Source: Nanobdellota archaeon (GTDB lineage: Archaea; Nanobdellota; Nanobdellia; Pacearchaeales; GW2011-AR1). Taken from it: a stretch of DNA of 12,126 nucleotides. A model generated the notes under the pieces. That model had not been told where the DNA came from and did no database searches. It saw only the letters and a program-made list of their open reading frames with translations. Below are positions 5,121 through 10,560 of the stretch, one piece after another (position 1 is the stretch's first letter; each line of letters opens with the position of its first letter). The DNA lies in NCBI GenBank assembly GCA_018901625.1, contig JAHIEM010000011.1, positions 1 to 12,126 on the forward strand, in the 5' to 3' direction. Position numbers and translations under genes: made by a program.

Positions 5121-5366
5121 TTAACCTAAAAAATCTTCCATTTTAAGCCTGTTTCTTGAAATTTGTCTGAGAAGAGAGCGAATGTCTTTTTCTGTCCTGT
5201 GGTTTTTCCAAACTTCATTTGTATCTTCAGCTATCATCTGATTGGCAGGACTATTCTCTGGTCGCAGATATCCTGTTCTTGATTTTGCCAGAATATAAGC
5301 TAGCAATGCTTCTCCAGGACTCATTTTTTCAGTTAGAGAGTGTCTCGATCCAGGGTAATTTGCCAT
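5121..5366 (-). CDS. Small protein of 81 aa, unknown function
   Basis: I do not recognise this protein. It is soluble, with a helical segment SPGEALLAYILAKSRTGYL (about residues 16-34), an acidic middle (AEDTNEVW) and a basic C-terminal helix (EKDIRSLLRQISRNRLKMEDFLG). The ATG lies only 7 nt after the 3' end of the tRNA-Thr on the same strand and no separate promoter is visible, so the gene may be read from the tRNA transcript. A 9-bp hairpin follows the stop codon. Position directly behind a tRNA, at the edge of the repeat-rich stretch, fits an acquired gene at a tRNA-side insertion point. The gene is small, so its reality is not certain. Confidence 0.6.
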   Translation of the reverse strand: MANYPGSRHSLTEKMSPGEALLAYILAKSRTGYLRPENSPANQMIAEDTNEVWKNHRTEKDIRSLLRQISRNRLKMEDFLG

Positions 5367-5373
5367 TTTTTTA

Positions 5374-5458
5374 AGCCTCAGATGAGGATTGAACTCATGA
5401 CCCCAACATTTTTGTCCTAGGTACCAATGTTGTGCTCTACCGACTGAGCTACTGAGGC
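5374..5458 (-). tRNA. tRNA-Thr (anticodon GGU) with 12-nt intron
   Basis: On the minus strand a full cloverleaf forms: acceptor GCCTCAG/CTGAGGC, D-arm GCTC-AGTCGGTA-GAGC, anticodon stem CAACA/TGTTG, 5-nt variable loop, and T-arm ATGAG-TTCAATC-CTCAT. The anticodon loop has 19 nt. Removing 12 nt (5410-5421, CCTAGGACAAAA on the minus strand) after position 37 leaves TTGGTAA with anticodon GGU. G1-C72, C2-G71 and discriminator U73 match archaeal tRNA-Thr identity. A relaxed bulge-helix-bulge can be drawn, in which UUG (32-34) pairs with intron CAA and bulges UAC and AAA straddle the two cut sites. CCA is not encoded. The mature tRNA would have 73 nt before CCA addition. Confidence 0.92.
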
Positions 5459-5481
5459 ATGAATTAAATTGATAGTAAAGG

Positions 5482-5489
5482 TTTATAAA
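5482..5489. promoter_or_regulatory. Shared palindromic TATA box of tRNA-Thr and the 5511 gene
   Basis: TTTATAAA is its own reverse complement. Its centre is about 27 nt from the first tRNA base (5458) on one side and about 25 nt from the ATG at 5511 on the other. Both distances are those of archaeal TATA-to-start spacing, and no second TATA-like element stands at either required position, so one element appears to serve both directions. Confidence 0.65.
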
Positions 5490-5510
5490 TTCTTATATTC
5501 GACTAATAAA

Positions 5511-5990
5511 ATGGCTGAAAAACTAGATTTGTTAAAGAAGAATTATTCTGAGCTTGCTGGCAAGTACCAGCTTCCTGATTATAAAACAGTTAATGAGGAA
5601 TTTGACATAGAGAAACTTCAGGAAATTGAAACTGAAACCCTGCTGAGAGAGATTAGAAAAGTAATCATGGATAAGGTGATTTCGTATCTGAGGTTTGCTG
5701 AAATGCTGATTAACCCGTGCAATGCGCCTATGTTCTTTTTTGCAATATTAAAAGGAATTGACTCTAATGACAAGAAGCTTCTTGATGATATTTACACTAG
5801 ATTGGGAAGGCTCGAGATTAAAGTTATAGATGTTGATAATGATTATTCTGAAGATGGAGAGGCTGAATTTATCAGGCATGTTTTTGAAGAGTGGCGCGAG
5901 ATTAAGGAAAATATGAAATTAGTTTCCAAAGCTCTGCAGAGCGGGTGGGATAAGAAACGAGAGAAAAAAGATAAGAGTTATTTAGGATAA
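5511..5990 (+). CDS. Hypothetical protein of 159 aa
   Basis: I do not recognise the family. The protein is soluble, mostly helical and charged. The N-terminal part (AEKLDLLKKNYSELAGKYQLPDY, given as AEKLDLLKKN and ELAGKYQLPDY) resembles a tethering helix. A central hydrophobic region (SYLRFAEMLINPCNAPMFFF) is followed by an acidic, possibly coiled segment, DVDNDYSEDGEAEF (about 114-127), and a Lys-rich tail. The frame is open upstream to an ATA-preceded start at 5469, but that start would lie before the TATA box. ATG 5511 is 25 nt from the box and is the better start. It is divergent from tRNA-Thr and single-gene. Lys-rich composition matches the core genes here, suggesting a resident lineage gene. 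Confidence 0.72.
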   Translation: MAEKLDLLKKNYSELAGKYQLPDYKTVNEEFDIEKLQEIETETLLREIRKVIMDKVISYLRFAEMLINPCNAPMFFFAILKGIDSNDKKLLDDIYTRLGRLEIKVIDVDNDYSEDGEAEFIRHVFEEWREIKENMKLVSKALQSGWDKKREKKDKSYLG

Positions 5991-6013
5991 AAAATTATTA
6001 AGATAGCTGTTTG

Positions 6014-6041
6014 AGGGGTGGGGGGCAGGCTGGGCCTGGTA
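6014..6041 (+). other. GC-rich patch with strong small hairpin
   Basis: In an otherwise AT-rich gap (5991-6119), GGGGTGGGGGG is followed by CAGGC-TGG-GCCTG (6026-6038), a 5-bp GC-rich stem. It may end transcription of the 5511 gene or be part of a small RNA. No gene or promoter is evident. Confidence 0.35.
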
Positions 6042-6119
6042 TCAGTTTCATCATTTTCTTGATAATTTGAATTTTGGAAGTGGTTTTTTCTGATATGATT
6101 TTAATCACATTAATAAATA

Positions 6120-6455
6120 TTAATAATCATCAAGATTATCTCTCATATCCCCATGATAACGTGGATGCCTGGAGAAAGTATTACCAAAATAACTTCTCTT
6201 TTTGCGGTCTGGAGAGAGGAGCAGAATAGAACAAAATACACCTCCAATTAATCCAAAAAATCCTGCAGAGAGATAATTTTCATTATCGCAGACTAATTTG
6301 CTAATATAACCTCTTTGACTTAATTCATTCCTCATTTTTGCTTCGCCGCATTCAGCAAGTTTATAACCTCCAAAAGCAGATAAACCAGCAGTGCATATAC
6401 TAAGAGCAATTCTCGCGACAAGTGATGCTGGCTTAAGTTTCTTAATAGGCTCCAT
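6120..6455 (-). CDS. Small two-helix membrane protein, 111 aa, unknown function
   Basis: Two hydrophobic segments are visible: SLVARIALSICTAGLSAFGGY (about residues 11-31) and YLSAGFFGLIGGVFCSILLL (about 61-80), joined by a polar loop with one Cys and followed by a basic, Arg/His/Tyr-rich tail (DRKKRSYFGNTFSRHPRY). It probably sits in the cytoplasmic membrane with both ends on the same side; the positively charged N-terminus and C-terminus suggest both are cytoplasmic. The ATG at 6455 is 23-25 nt from an AT-rich TATA-like element, so it may be leaderless. The overlapping frame at 6332-6529 on the same strand is a shadow. No family is recognised. Confidence 0.6.
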   Translation of the reverse strand: MEPIKKLKPASLVARIALSICTAGLSAFGGYKLAECGEAKMRNELSQRGYISKLVCDNENYLSAGFFGLIGGVFCSILLLSPDRKKRSYFGNTFSRHPRYHGDMRDNLDDY

Positions 6456-6473
6456 ATTAATCTAAAACAACTC

Positions 6474-6483
6474 ATATTTTTAA
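6474..6483 (-). promoter_or_regulatory. TATA-like element of the 111-aa gene
   Basis: On the minus strand CTTAAAAATAT is centred about 23-25 nt before the ATG at 6455. The spacing fits a leaderless archaeal promoter; the sequence is a weaker match than TTTATAAA. Confidence 0.4.
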
Positions 6484-6512
6484 GTATTGTTATGTTGCGA
6501 TAAACTATACAA

Positions 6513-6522
6513 ATAATTATAA
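6513..6522 (+). promoter_or_regulatory. TATA-like element of the 71-aa gene
   Basis: ATAATTATAA is centred about 27 nt before the ATG at 6545. The gene has a T-run directly before its start codon and no convincing Shine-Dalgarno sequence. Confidence 0.45.
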
Positions 6523-6544
6523 CTCTCAAGAAAGTGGTTTTTTT

Positions 6545-6760
6545 ATGGGATTAAAAAGAATATTTGATATTGAGGGATTTGACACTCTTGGGGGATTAGT
6601 TAAAGTTATTGATTCCCCTTTTGATAAAGAAGATGAAGAAATTCAGGGAGTTGCAGATTCAAACTGTCCTGGAAATTTAGGGGTAACTCATTATATTGCC
6701 ATAAGACAGGAAAACAATGTATTTAATATAGATTACTGTAAAAAACAAGGAAGTATCTAA
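6545..6760 (+). CDS. Small protein of 71 aa, unknown function
   Basis: I do not recognise it. It is soluble and acidic in the middle (FDKEDEEIQG), with two Cys (DSNCPGN and DYCKKQ) and a likely beta-rich second half (GVTHYIAIRQENNVFNIDY). It has its own TATA-like element 27 nt upstream. Its TAA stop overlaps the stop codon of the convergent toxin gene by 4 bp (6757-6760), so the two transcripts form an antisense pair at their 3' ends. The frame is open from a clean ATG and Lys/Glu-rich like neighbouring genes, so I treat it as real, but short. Confidence 0.55.
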   Translation: MGLKRIFDIEGFDTLGGLVKVIDSPFDKEDEEIQGVADSNCPGNLGVTHYIAIRQENNVFNIDYCKKQGSI

Positions 6761-7005
6761 TCATAAATATTCTTTCTGTGCCCTATTCCTACTACAATTA
6801 TCCTCAACTGCTCATTTCTAATATCTAAAATCGCTCTATGCTCGCCAATTCTTGCGATAAAATATGGAGTTCCTTCTTTCCTTTTAACAAAATGATATGG
6901 CCTAATTTTTATTCTTTCTAGAACATTAATTATTCTCTCTTTAATCTCTTCTGGCAATTTACAAAACTGCTTCTCTGCAGTAAGCGAGAACTCTACAGAA
7001 TACAT
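6757..7005 (-). CDS. RelE/ParE-superfamily toxin (module 2)
   Basis: This 82-aa toxin has the same length as the first one. Family marks are FSLTAEKQFCKLPEE at the N-terminus, RPYHFVKRKEG in the middle, the strand ARIGEHRAILDI, and the C-terminal IGHRKNIYD. Only the last segment and the PY-F-KR core are strongly shared with the first toxin, so the pairs are related but not a recent duplication. Its start is one base after the antitoxin stop (TAA-A-ATG). It is intact by length. By family it is expected to be an mRNA interferase neutralised by the antitoxin encoded upstream. Confidence 0.88.
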   Translation of the reverse strand: MYSVEFSLTAEKQFCKLPEEIKERIINVLERIKIRPYHFVKRKEGTPYFIARIGEHRAILDIRNEQLRIIVVGIGHRKNIYD

Positions 7006-7006
7006 T

Positions 7007-7228
7007 TTACCTCTTGCAAGTTTTTCTTTTTATTTCTTCAAGAGAGATTGTTTTTCCTTGTTTTATTTCTTCAGCAGATTTTGCAATATTTATTTTTGTT
7101 TGTTCTGAAAATTCCATTCTGTCCTCTATTAAGTCCCAGATAACATTTTCATAACTTTCTTTTTCATGCATCTTCATAACTGCGAGTTTTCCAAGTAATT
7201 CTTTACTAATTTGTATAGTTGTCTCCAT
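7007..7228 (-). CDS. RelB/ribbon-helix-helix-type antitoxin (module 2)
   Basis: This 73-aa protein begins ETTIQISKELLGKLAVMK, the same strand-helix DNA-binding start as the first antitoxin (TTIQI shared). The AKSAEEIKQGK segment near residues 50-60 aligns with QKGLEDVKKGK of the first one and probably contacts the toxin. It ends in a basic tail. It is the first gene of a two-gene operon. The ATG at 7228 lies about 27 nt from TTTATAAA, so the mRNA is probably leaderless. By analogy with relatives it should repress its own promoter. Confidence 0.8.
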   Translation of the reverse strand: METTIQISKELLGKLAVMKMHEKESYENVIWDLIEDRMEFSEQTKINIAKSAEEIKQGKTISLEEIKRKTCKR

Positions 7229-7233
7229 AATGA

Positions 7234-7259
7234 GTATATAACTGGCTATAGTTTATAAA
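7234..7259 (-). promoter_or_regulatory. Promoter and imperfect dyad of TA module 2
   Basis: TTTATAAA at 7252-7259 is centred 27 nt before the antitoxin ATG. Beside it, TATAACT-GGCTAT-AGTTTATA (7237-7257 region) forms an imperfect inverted repeat with the same 6-nt spacing as the operator of module 1. The dyad is weaker (one-base gap in an arm), so only the TATA box is firm. Confidence 0.5.
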
Positions 7260-7302
7260 TGTTTCTTTTGGGGGTTAAGTTGTTTGATAGGTAGTTTTGT
7301 TA

Positions 7303-7322
7303 GGGGTGGAGGTTGTGGGAGG
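7303..7322 (+). other. G-rich tract between divergent genes
   Basis: GGGG, GG, GG, GGG and GG runs follow each other within 20 bases, with a further GGGGG at 7270-7274. The interval 7229-7384 separates the divergent antitoxin and the 7385 gene. A two-layer quadruplex is conceivable; no canonical three-layer motif is present. Confidence 0.3.
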
Positions 7323-7354
7323 TTAGTCTAAAATAGATTCATTTTTATACAAAT

Positions 7355-7366
7355 CTTTAAATATAT
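7355..7366 (+). promoter_or_regulatory. TATA box of the 7385 gene
   Basis: CTTTAAATATAT is centred about 25 nt before the ATG at 7385. It supports that ATG and a leaderless transcript over the TTG at 7376. Confidence 0.55.
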
Positions 7367-7384
7367 CAGGTTATTTTGTTTTTT

Positions 7385-8002
7385 ATGTTAGGATTTGACA
7401 AGAAAAAAGTTCTGGAAATAATTTTGCAAGAAGTCCCTGTTAAGCAGAACTTGGTGGGGGAGATAGAAGTTAATGGCAAGAAAAGAGTTGTTTATGCTTA
7501 TTATTTTAATCGTGGAATGCCTGACCCTGACTTAAAATACGACAGATATACTCATCCAATTCCTACAACTCCTGATTCTACACTCTGCGAGGTTTATTCT
7601 GTTGGGGGACCAAAACACGAGAAGTTTGAAGCTGAACATGTTAGGATGTTAAAAACTGATAAAAGTTATGCTGAAGATGACAAGAAAAGATCTGAGGAGT
7701 ATAATCGTCCTATAACTCACTGGTATCAGGGGCCATGGGTTGATGGAGTAATAACTGATGAAGAAGTTATAGAAGCAACTAGGGGGGGAGCAGAATACTC
7801 ATTTCACCATTCTGAATCATGGTTTTCAGAACATTTTAATAGTATTTGTGAGAGAATGGGATTTAATATGAAGCTAAGAGATGATTTTGTAGTAGTAGGC
7901 AGAAAGAAACAGTGTATAGGGATAGATCTGGGCACCAGGGATCCCATTCTCTCTCAGGTTTTAGATTCAATTGAGAGAGCTTATCAGAAAATTAAGCCAT
8001 AA
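7385..8002 (+). CDS. Hypothetical protein of 205 aa
   Basis: I do not recognise this soluble protein. After an N-terminal LGFDKKKVLEIILQEVP helix come VYAYYFNRGMPDPDL and a His/Tyr-rich middle (YDRYTHPIPTTPDSTLC). Further conserved-looking motifs are ITHWYQGPWVDGV and AEYSFHHSESWFSEHF (about 137-152), where clustered His and Trp could bind metal or a ligand. The C-terminal half contains GIDLGTRDP. ATG 7385 is preferred over TTG 7376 because of the TATA spacing. Its last 11 bp overlap the 3' end of pheT on the other strand. It stands alone, with its own promoter. Composition is like the core genes. It could be a lineage-specific conserved gene. Confidence 0.7.
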   Translation: MLGFDKKKVLEIILQEVPVKQNLVGEIEVNGKKRVVYAYYFNRGMPDPDLKYDRYTHPIPTTPDSTLCEVYSVGGPKHEKFEAEHVRMLKTDKSYAEDDKKRSEEYNRPITHWYQGPWVDGVITDEEVIEATRGGAEYSFHHSESWFSEHFNSICERMGFNMKLRDDFVVVGRKKQCIGIDLGTRDPILSQVLDSIERAYQKIKP

Positions 8003-9602
8003 TCTCGTTAATATTGATTTCCAAGCTTGAAACTGGCATTTTTATTTTCCAGTTTTTCAATATCTGGGGCGAGATTTCTCCCAGAATTCCAATTTCCTGG
8101 TTATTATGAATTATCTTAACCTGCCTGCCTTCTATAAAACTTTTGTGGCTTGCTTCTTCAATTTTAAACTCTTTTCCGAGCATTCTGCCAAGATATTCTA
8201 AAACTTGTTTTATTTCTGTGAAATTTCCAGGAGCAATAGACACTGCGAGGTGGTTTGGCTCAGATATTTTTGTTTCTTGTTTTTCATCATTTTTGAATAC
8301 TGGGCCGATTTCAAATATTTTCTGGGGGTATTCTGAATCTATATTACTGGCAAGAACTCTTAGGTTTGGGAGGAGCATGTCCTGCCTGAGGAATCTGTAT
8401 TCTGTTTTTGAGTCTTCTACTTCTATTGCTTCTTTTATGCCTGACTTTTTTAAATCATCTTTTGAAACTAAATGAAAACTAGAAGTTTCTAACATGCCTA
8501 AACCTGAGAGTATCTCTGAAATCTTTCTTTTTAGAACTCCTGAATAAGATTCCTTGCCTGCTGTTGCAACTTCTGGTATTTCTGGACTAAAATTGTCATA
8601 CCCGTAGGCAATTGCAATATCTTCTATGATATCTACTTCGTGCATTATGTCTGTTCTATAGCACGGAATTAGAACATGCTTATTAGAATATTCATATCCC
8701 ATTTTTTCCAGGAGCTTTTTTAGTTCTGCTTCTTTAATGTTTGTCCCGAGCAGCTTGTTTGCGTTTTCTAGGCTTATTTTCATCTTTTCTGGCTTTAAAT
8801 CAATTGATTCTTTCTTGTTTTTATAATCTATTTCTACTGAATATGCTTCGCCCCCGCAATCAATTAAATCAACAACTGCCATTGAGATTACTTTTTTTAG
8901 TGTTTCTAGACTTGTTCCTGTGCACTCTATAAGAACATCTTTTGTTTCTGAAGTTATTTTGCCCAGAGAGTGCGAGTTGATTATTGGGGGCATACTCAGA
9001 ACTTCGTTATTACTGTCATAGTAAACTGGGAATTTGTCTAACCCTTCTAATTGTTTCGCGAACTCGCGCCCTGCTGGATGCCTCTGTAGAATCTGGATAG
9101 CATTCATCTTTTCTGGCATTTCCAGAGGCTCAAACACTATCTTTTCAGGCTCTTCTGCTTTGTAAACTATGGGAAATTTTATTTTGTCTAGAATATAGTA
9201 TCCTAGCGCTATTTTTTTTCTGTTTCTTCCAAGTGTTGCGTGGATTTTTTCCTGCCACTGCATTACATCTTTTATTTTTTCGTCTGTGAATTTGATATTC
9301 TTCACAATTGCGGCCATTGAAAACGGGCGAATGCCTGCCACGGACTTATCAACAATTATCTTCATTCCAGAGCTTTTTATTTTGTACTCTTTTTTCTTAG
9401 ATTTGTTTATAAATGGCAAGAAACTCCTCATGAAACCCTGCAGTGAGAATAGGTCCGGGCGGTTTGGAAGAATTTCAAGTTCTATCTCTTCTTCTGAACT
9501 AGATTCTAGATGTGTTCCCAGCATCGAGATTTTATCTTTTACTTCTTCTGATAGTTTTATACACTTTTCAAATTCTTTTCTCGGGAATTTTGTGCTTGCC
9601 AT
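7992..9602 (-). CDS. pheT: Phenylalanyl-tRNA synthetase beta subunit, archaeal type
   Basis: PheT is the non-catalytic but essential subunit of phenylalanyl-tRNA synthetase; with PheS it charges tRNA-Phe in the cytosol. At 536 aa it has the length of the archaeal/eukaryotic form and lacks the bacterial N-terminal tRNA-binding extension. Visible marks are EILPNRPDLFSLQGF (about 43-57), the editing-module B3/B4 region in the middle, and the B5 domain with YRTDIMHEVDIIEDIAIAYGYDN (315-337), given here in its recognisable parts YRTDIMHEVD and IEDIAIAYGYDN. The C-terminal part resembles the catalytic-like fold that packs on PheS. It is the last gene of the operon; its ATG follows the preceding stop by one base. 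Its stop lies inside the convergent 7385 gene. Confidence 0.95.
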   Translation of the reverse strand: MASTKFPRKEFEKCIKLSEEVKDKISMLGTHLESSSEEEIELEILPNRPDLFSLQGFMRSFLPFINKSKKKEYKIKSSGMKIIVDKSVAGIRPFSMAAIVKNIKFTDEKIKDVMQWQEKIHATLGRNRKKIALGYYILDKIKFPIVYKAEEPEKIVFEPLEMPEKMNAIQILQRHPAGREFAKQLEGLDKFPVYYDSNNEVLSMPPIINSHSLGKITSETKDVLIECTGTSLETLKKVISMAVVDLIDCGGEAYSVEIDYKNKKESIDLKPEKMKISLENANKLLGTNIKEAELKKLLEKMGYEYSNKHVLIPCYRTDIMHEVDIIEDIAIAYGYDNFSPEIPEVATAGKESYSGVLKRKISEILSGLGMLETSSFHLVSKDDLKKSGIKEAIEVEDSKTEYRFLRQDMLLPNLRVLASNIDSEYPQKIFEIGPVFKNDEKQETKISEPNHLAVSIAPGNFTEIKQVLEYLGRMLGKEFKIEEASHKSFIEGRQVKIIHNNQEIGILGEISPQILKNWKIKMPVSSLEININEIMA

Positions 9603-9603
9603 G

Positions 9604-9897
9604 TTATCTTTTTCTTCTGATTAAATTGTCTATGCTTTCTAACTTGTTATTTATTTGATTAAATTTATTATCCATATCATATTTCATTTTAATAAATCCG
9701 CATGCAACTTTTTTATCTATTGAAAATAATGTTTTCCATAATAAGATTTCAGATCCAATAATAAATAATGACACTGAAATCAGCGCTGCTGTGTCTGTTG
9801 GAGAGCCAACCATTTTCCAGACAGCTATGCATACGACTAATGCTATCAGTATCCAAAATGCTATGTCCCCTGCTGTTATTCTTGCTGTTTTTTTCAT
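9604..9897 (-). CDS. Small two-helix membrane protein with coiled tail, 97 aa
   Basis: No family is recognised. Two hydrophobic helices are clear: IAFWILIALVVCIAVWKMV (about residues 13-31) and TAALISVSLFIIGSEILLW (36-54). A charged C-terminal part with heptad-like spacing (DMDNKFNQINNKLESIDNL, about 74-92) can form a coiled coil, and the last residues RRKR are basic. The N-terminus MKKTAR is basic too, so both ends may be cytoplasmic. It lies inside the pheS-pheT operon, one base from the genes on either side. The first helix resembles the 29-aa microprotein encoded just upstream (A-x-DI-xx-WIL). A scaffold or partner role in the membrane is possible but not shown. Confidence 0.75.
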   Translation of the reverse strand: MKKTARITAGDIAFWILIALVVCIAVWKMVGSPTDTAALISVSLFIIGSEILLWKTLFSIDKKVACGFIKMKYDMDNKFNQINNKLESIDNLIRRKR

Positions 9898-9898
9898 G

Positions 9899-9988
9899 TT
9901 ATCCTCTAATTAGCGCATAAATTCCCAAAGCTGTTAAAGCTATAACTAATATCCAAACAATTATGTCTATTGCCTCTATTTTTTCCAT
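9899..9988 (-). CDS. 29-aa single-helix membrane microprotein
   Basis: The frame starts with ATG at 9988, one base after the stop of the MBL-fold gene, and ends with TAA at 9899-9901, one base before the ATG of the 97-aa gene. It encodes MEKIE, then a hydrophobic helix (IDIIVWILVIALTALGIYAL), then IRG. This looks like a one-span membrane peptide with an acidic/basic N-terminus. It exactly fills the space between two other genes and keeps the operon's one-base spacing, which is the main evidence that it is translated. It aligns in part with the first helix of the 97-aa protein. Function is unknown. Confidence 0.65.
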   Translation of the reverse strand: MEKIEAIDIIVWILVIALTALGIYALIRG

Positions 9989-9989
9989 C

Positions 9990-10559
9990 TTACTTTTTCA
10001 CCTTAAATATATCAGCATGACCTGGAACAATCCAGTCTGCTATTTTTAGTATTTTTTGTCTGCTCTTTCTTAATTCTTCCATACATTCTGCGTATGGGTC
10101 TTCTTTAGGGTGATTTTCTTTCCAAAAAACATCCCCTACAACTGCAACTTTTCCTTTTGAAGTATTAACAACGAAACTAATTCCAGTATTTGAGTGTCCC
10201 GGAGTTTTAATTATCTTAATATTCTCTGTGAAATCTTCTTTCCAGTCTTCAACAGTGTCCTCATGCCAGATTCCAAAGAATTCAAGCAATTTTGCATTAG
10301 GAAATAATCCAATATTCCTGAAATGGTCTGCATGCGAGTGAGTTAGAGCAACATAATTAATATCTTTAACATCTAATCCTTCCTTTTTTAGTGCATTAAT
10401 TAAAATATTTTTGTCTTTTAGTATTCCTGGGTCAACAATGATTTTTATATATCCATCTATTATTAATGATATTGTTGCACAGGTTTTTTCTTTTTCGCCT
10501 GCTTCGGGCTTCGAGTCTGCTGACGTGAATCCTTTAACTAAAACTTTTACTTCTGCCAT
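9990..10559 (-). CDS. MBL-fold metallo-hydrolase, 189 aa
   Basis: The metallo-beta-lactamase fold motifs are complete for a dinuclear metal site: THSHADH (His74, His76, Asp78, His79), TPGHSNTG (His122), VVGDVF (Asp143) and VPGHADIF (His181). The N-terminus carries ATISLIIDGYIKIIVDPG, the usual first strands of the fold. Length is that of compact single-domain members (glyoxalase II-like or MBLAC1-like), without the extra beta-CASP domain of RNases. The substrate is not known: thioesters, phosphodiesters and lactones are all possible for the family. It sits between pheS and the small membrane genes, one base from each neighbour, so it is probably co-translated with them. It is soluble and intact. 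Confidence 0.9.
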   Translation of the reverse strand: MAEVKVLVKGFTSADSKPEAGEKEKTCATISLIIDGYIKIIVDPGILKDKNILINALKKEGLDVKDINYVALTHSHADHFRNIGLFPNAKLLEFFGIWHEDTVEDWKEDFTENIKIIKTPGHSNTGISFVVNTSKGKVAVVGDVFWKENHPKEDPYAECMEELRKSRQKILKIADWIVPGHADIFKVKK

Positions 10560-10560
10560 G

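Noticed and set aside
5469..5510. Upstream start of the 5511 gene
   Set aside because: It would begin before the TATA box that sits 25 nt from ATG 5511.
6332..6529. 65-aa minus-strand frame overlapping the 111-aa gene
   Set aside because: Its start lies upstream of the TATA-like element and it covers the better gene in another frame; composition looks like a shadow.
7303..7322. Canonical G-quadruplex
   Set aside because: Only two runs reach three or more G; a three-layer quadruplex cannot form from this stretch.
7376..7384. TTG start of the 7385 gene
   Set aside because: ATG three codons later fits TATA spacing better and adds no missing domain.
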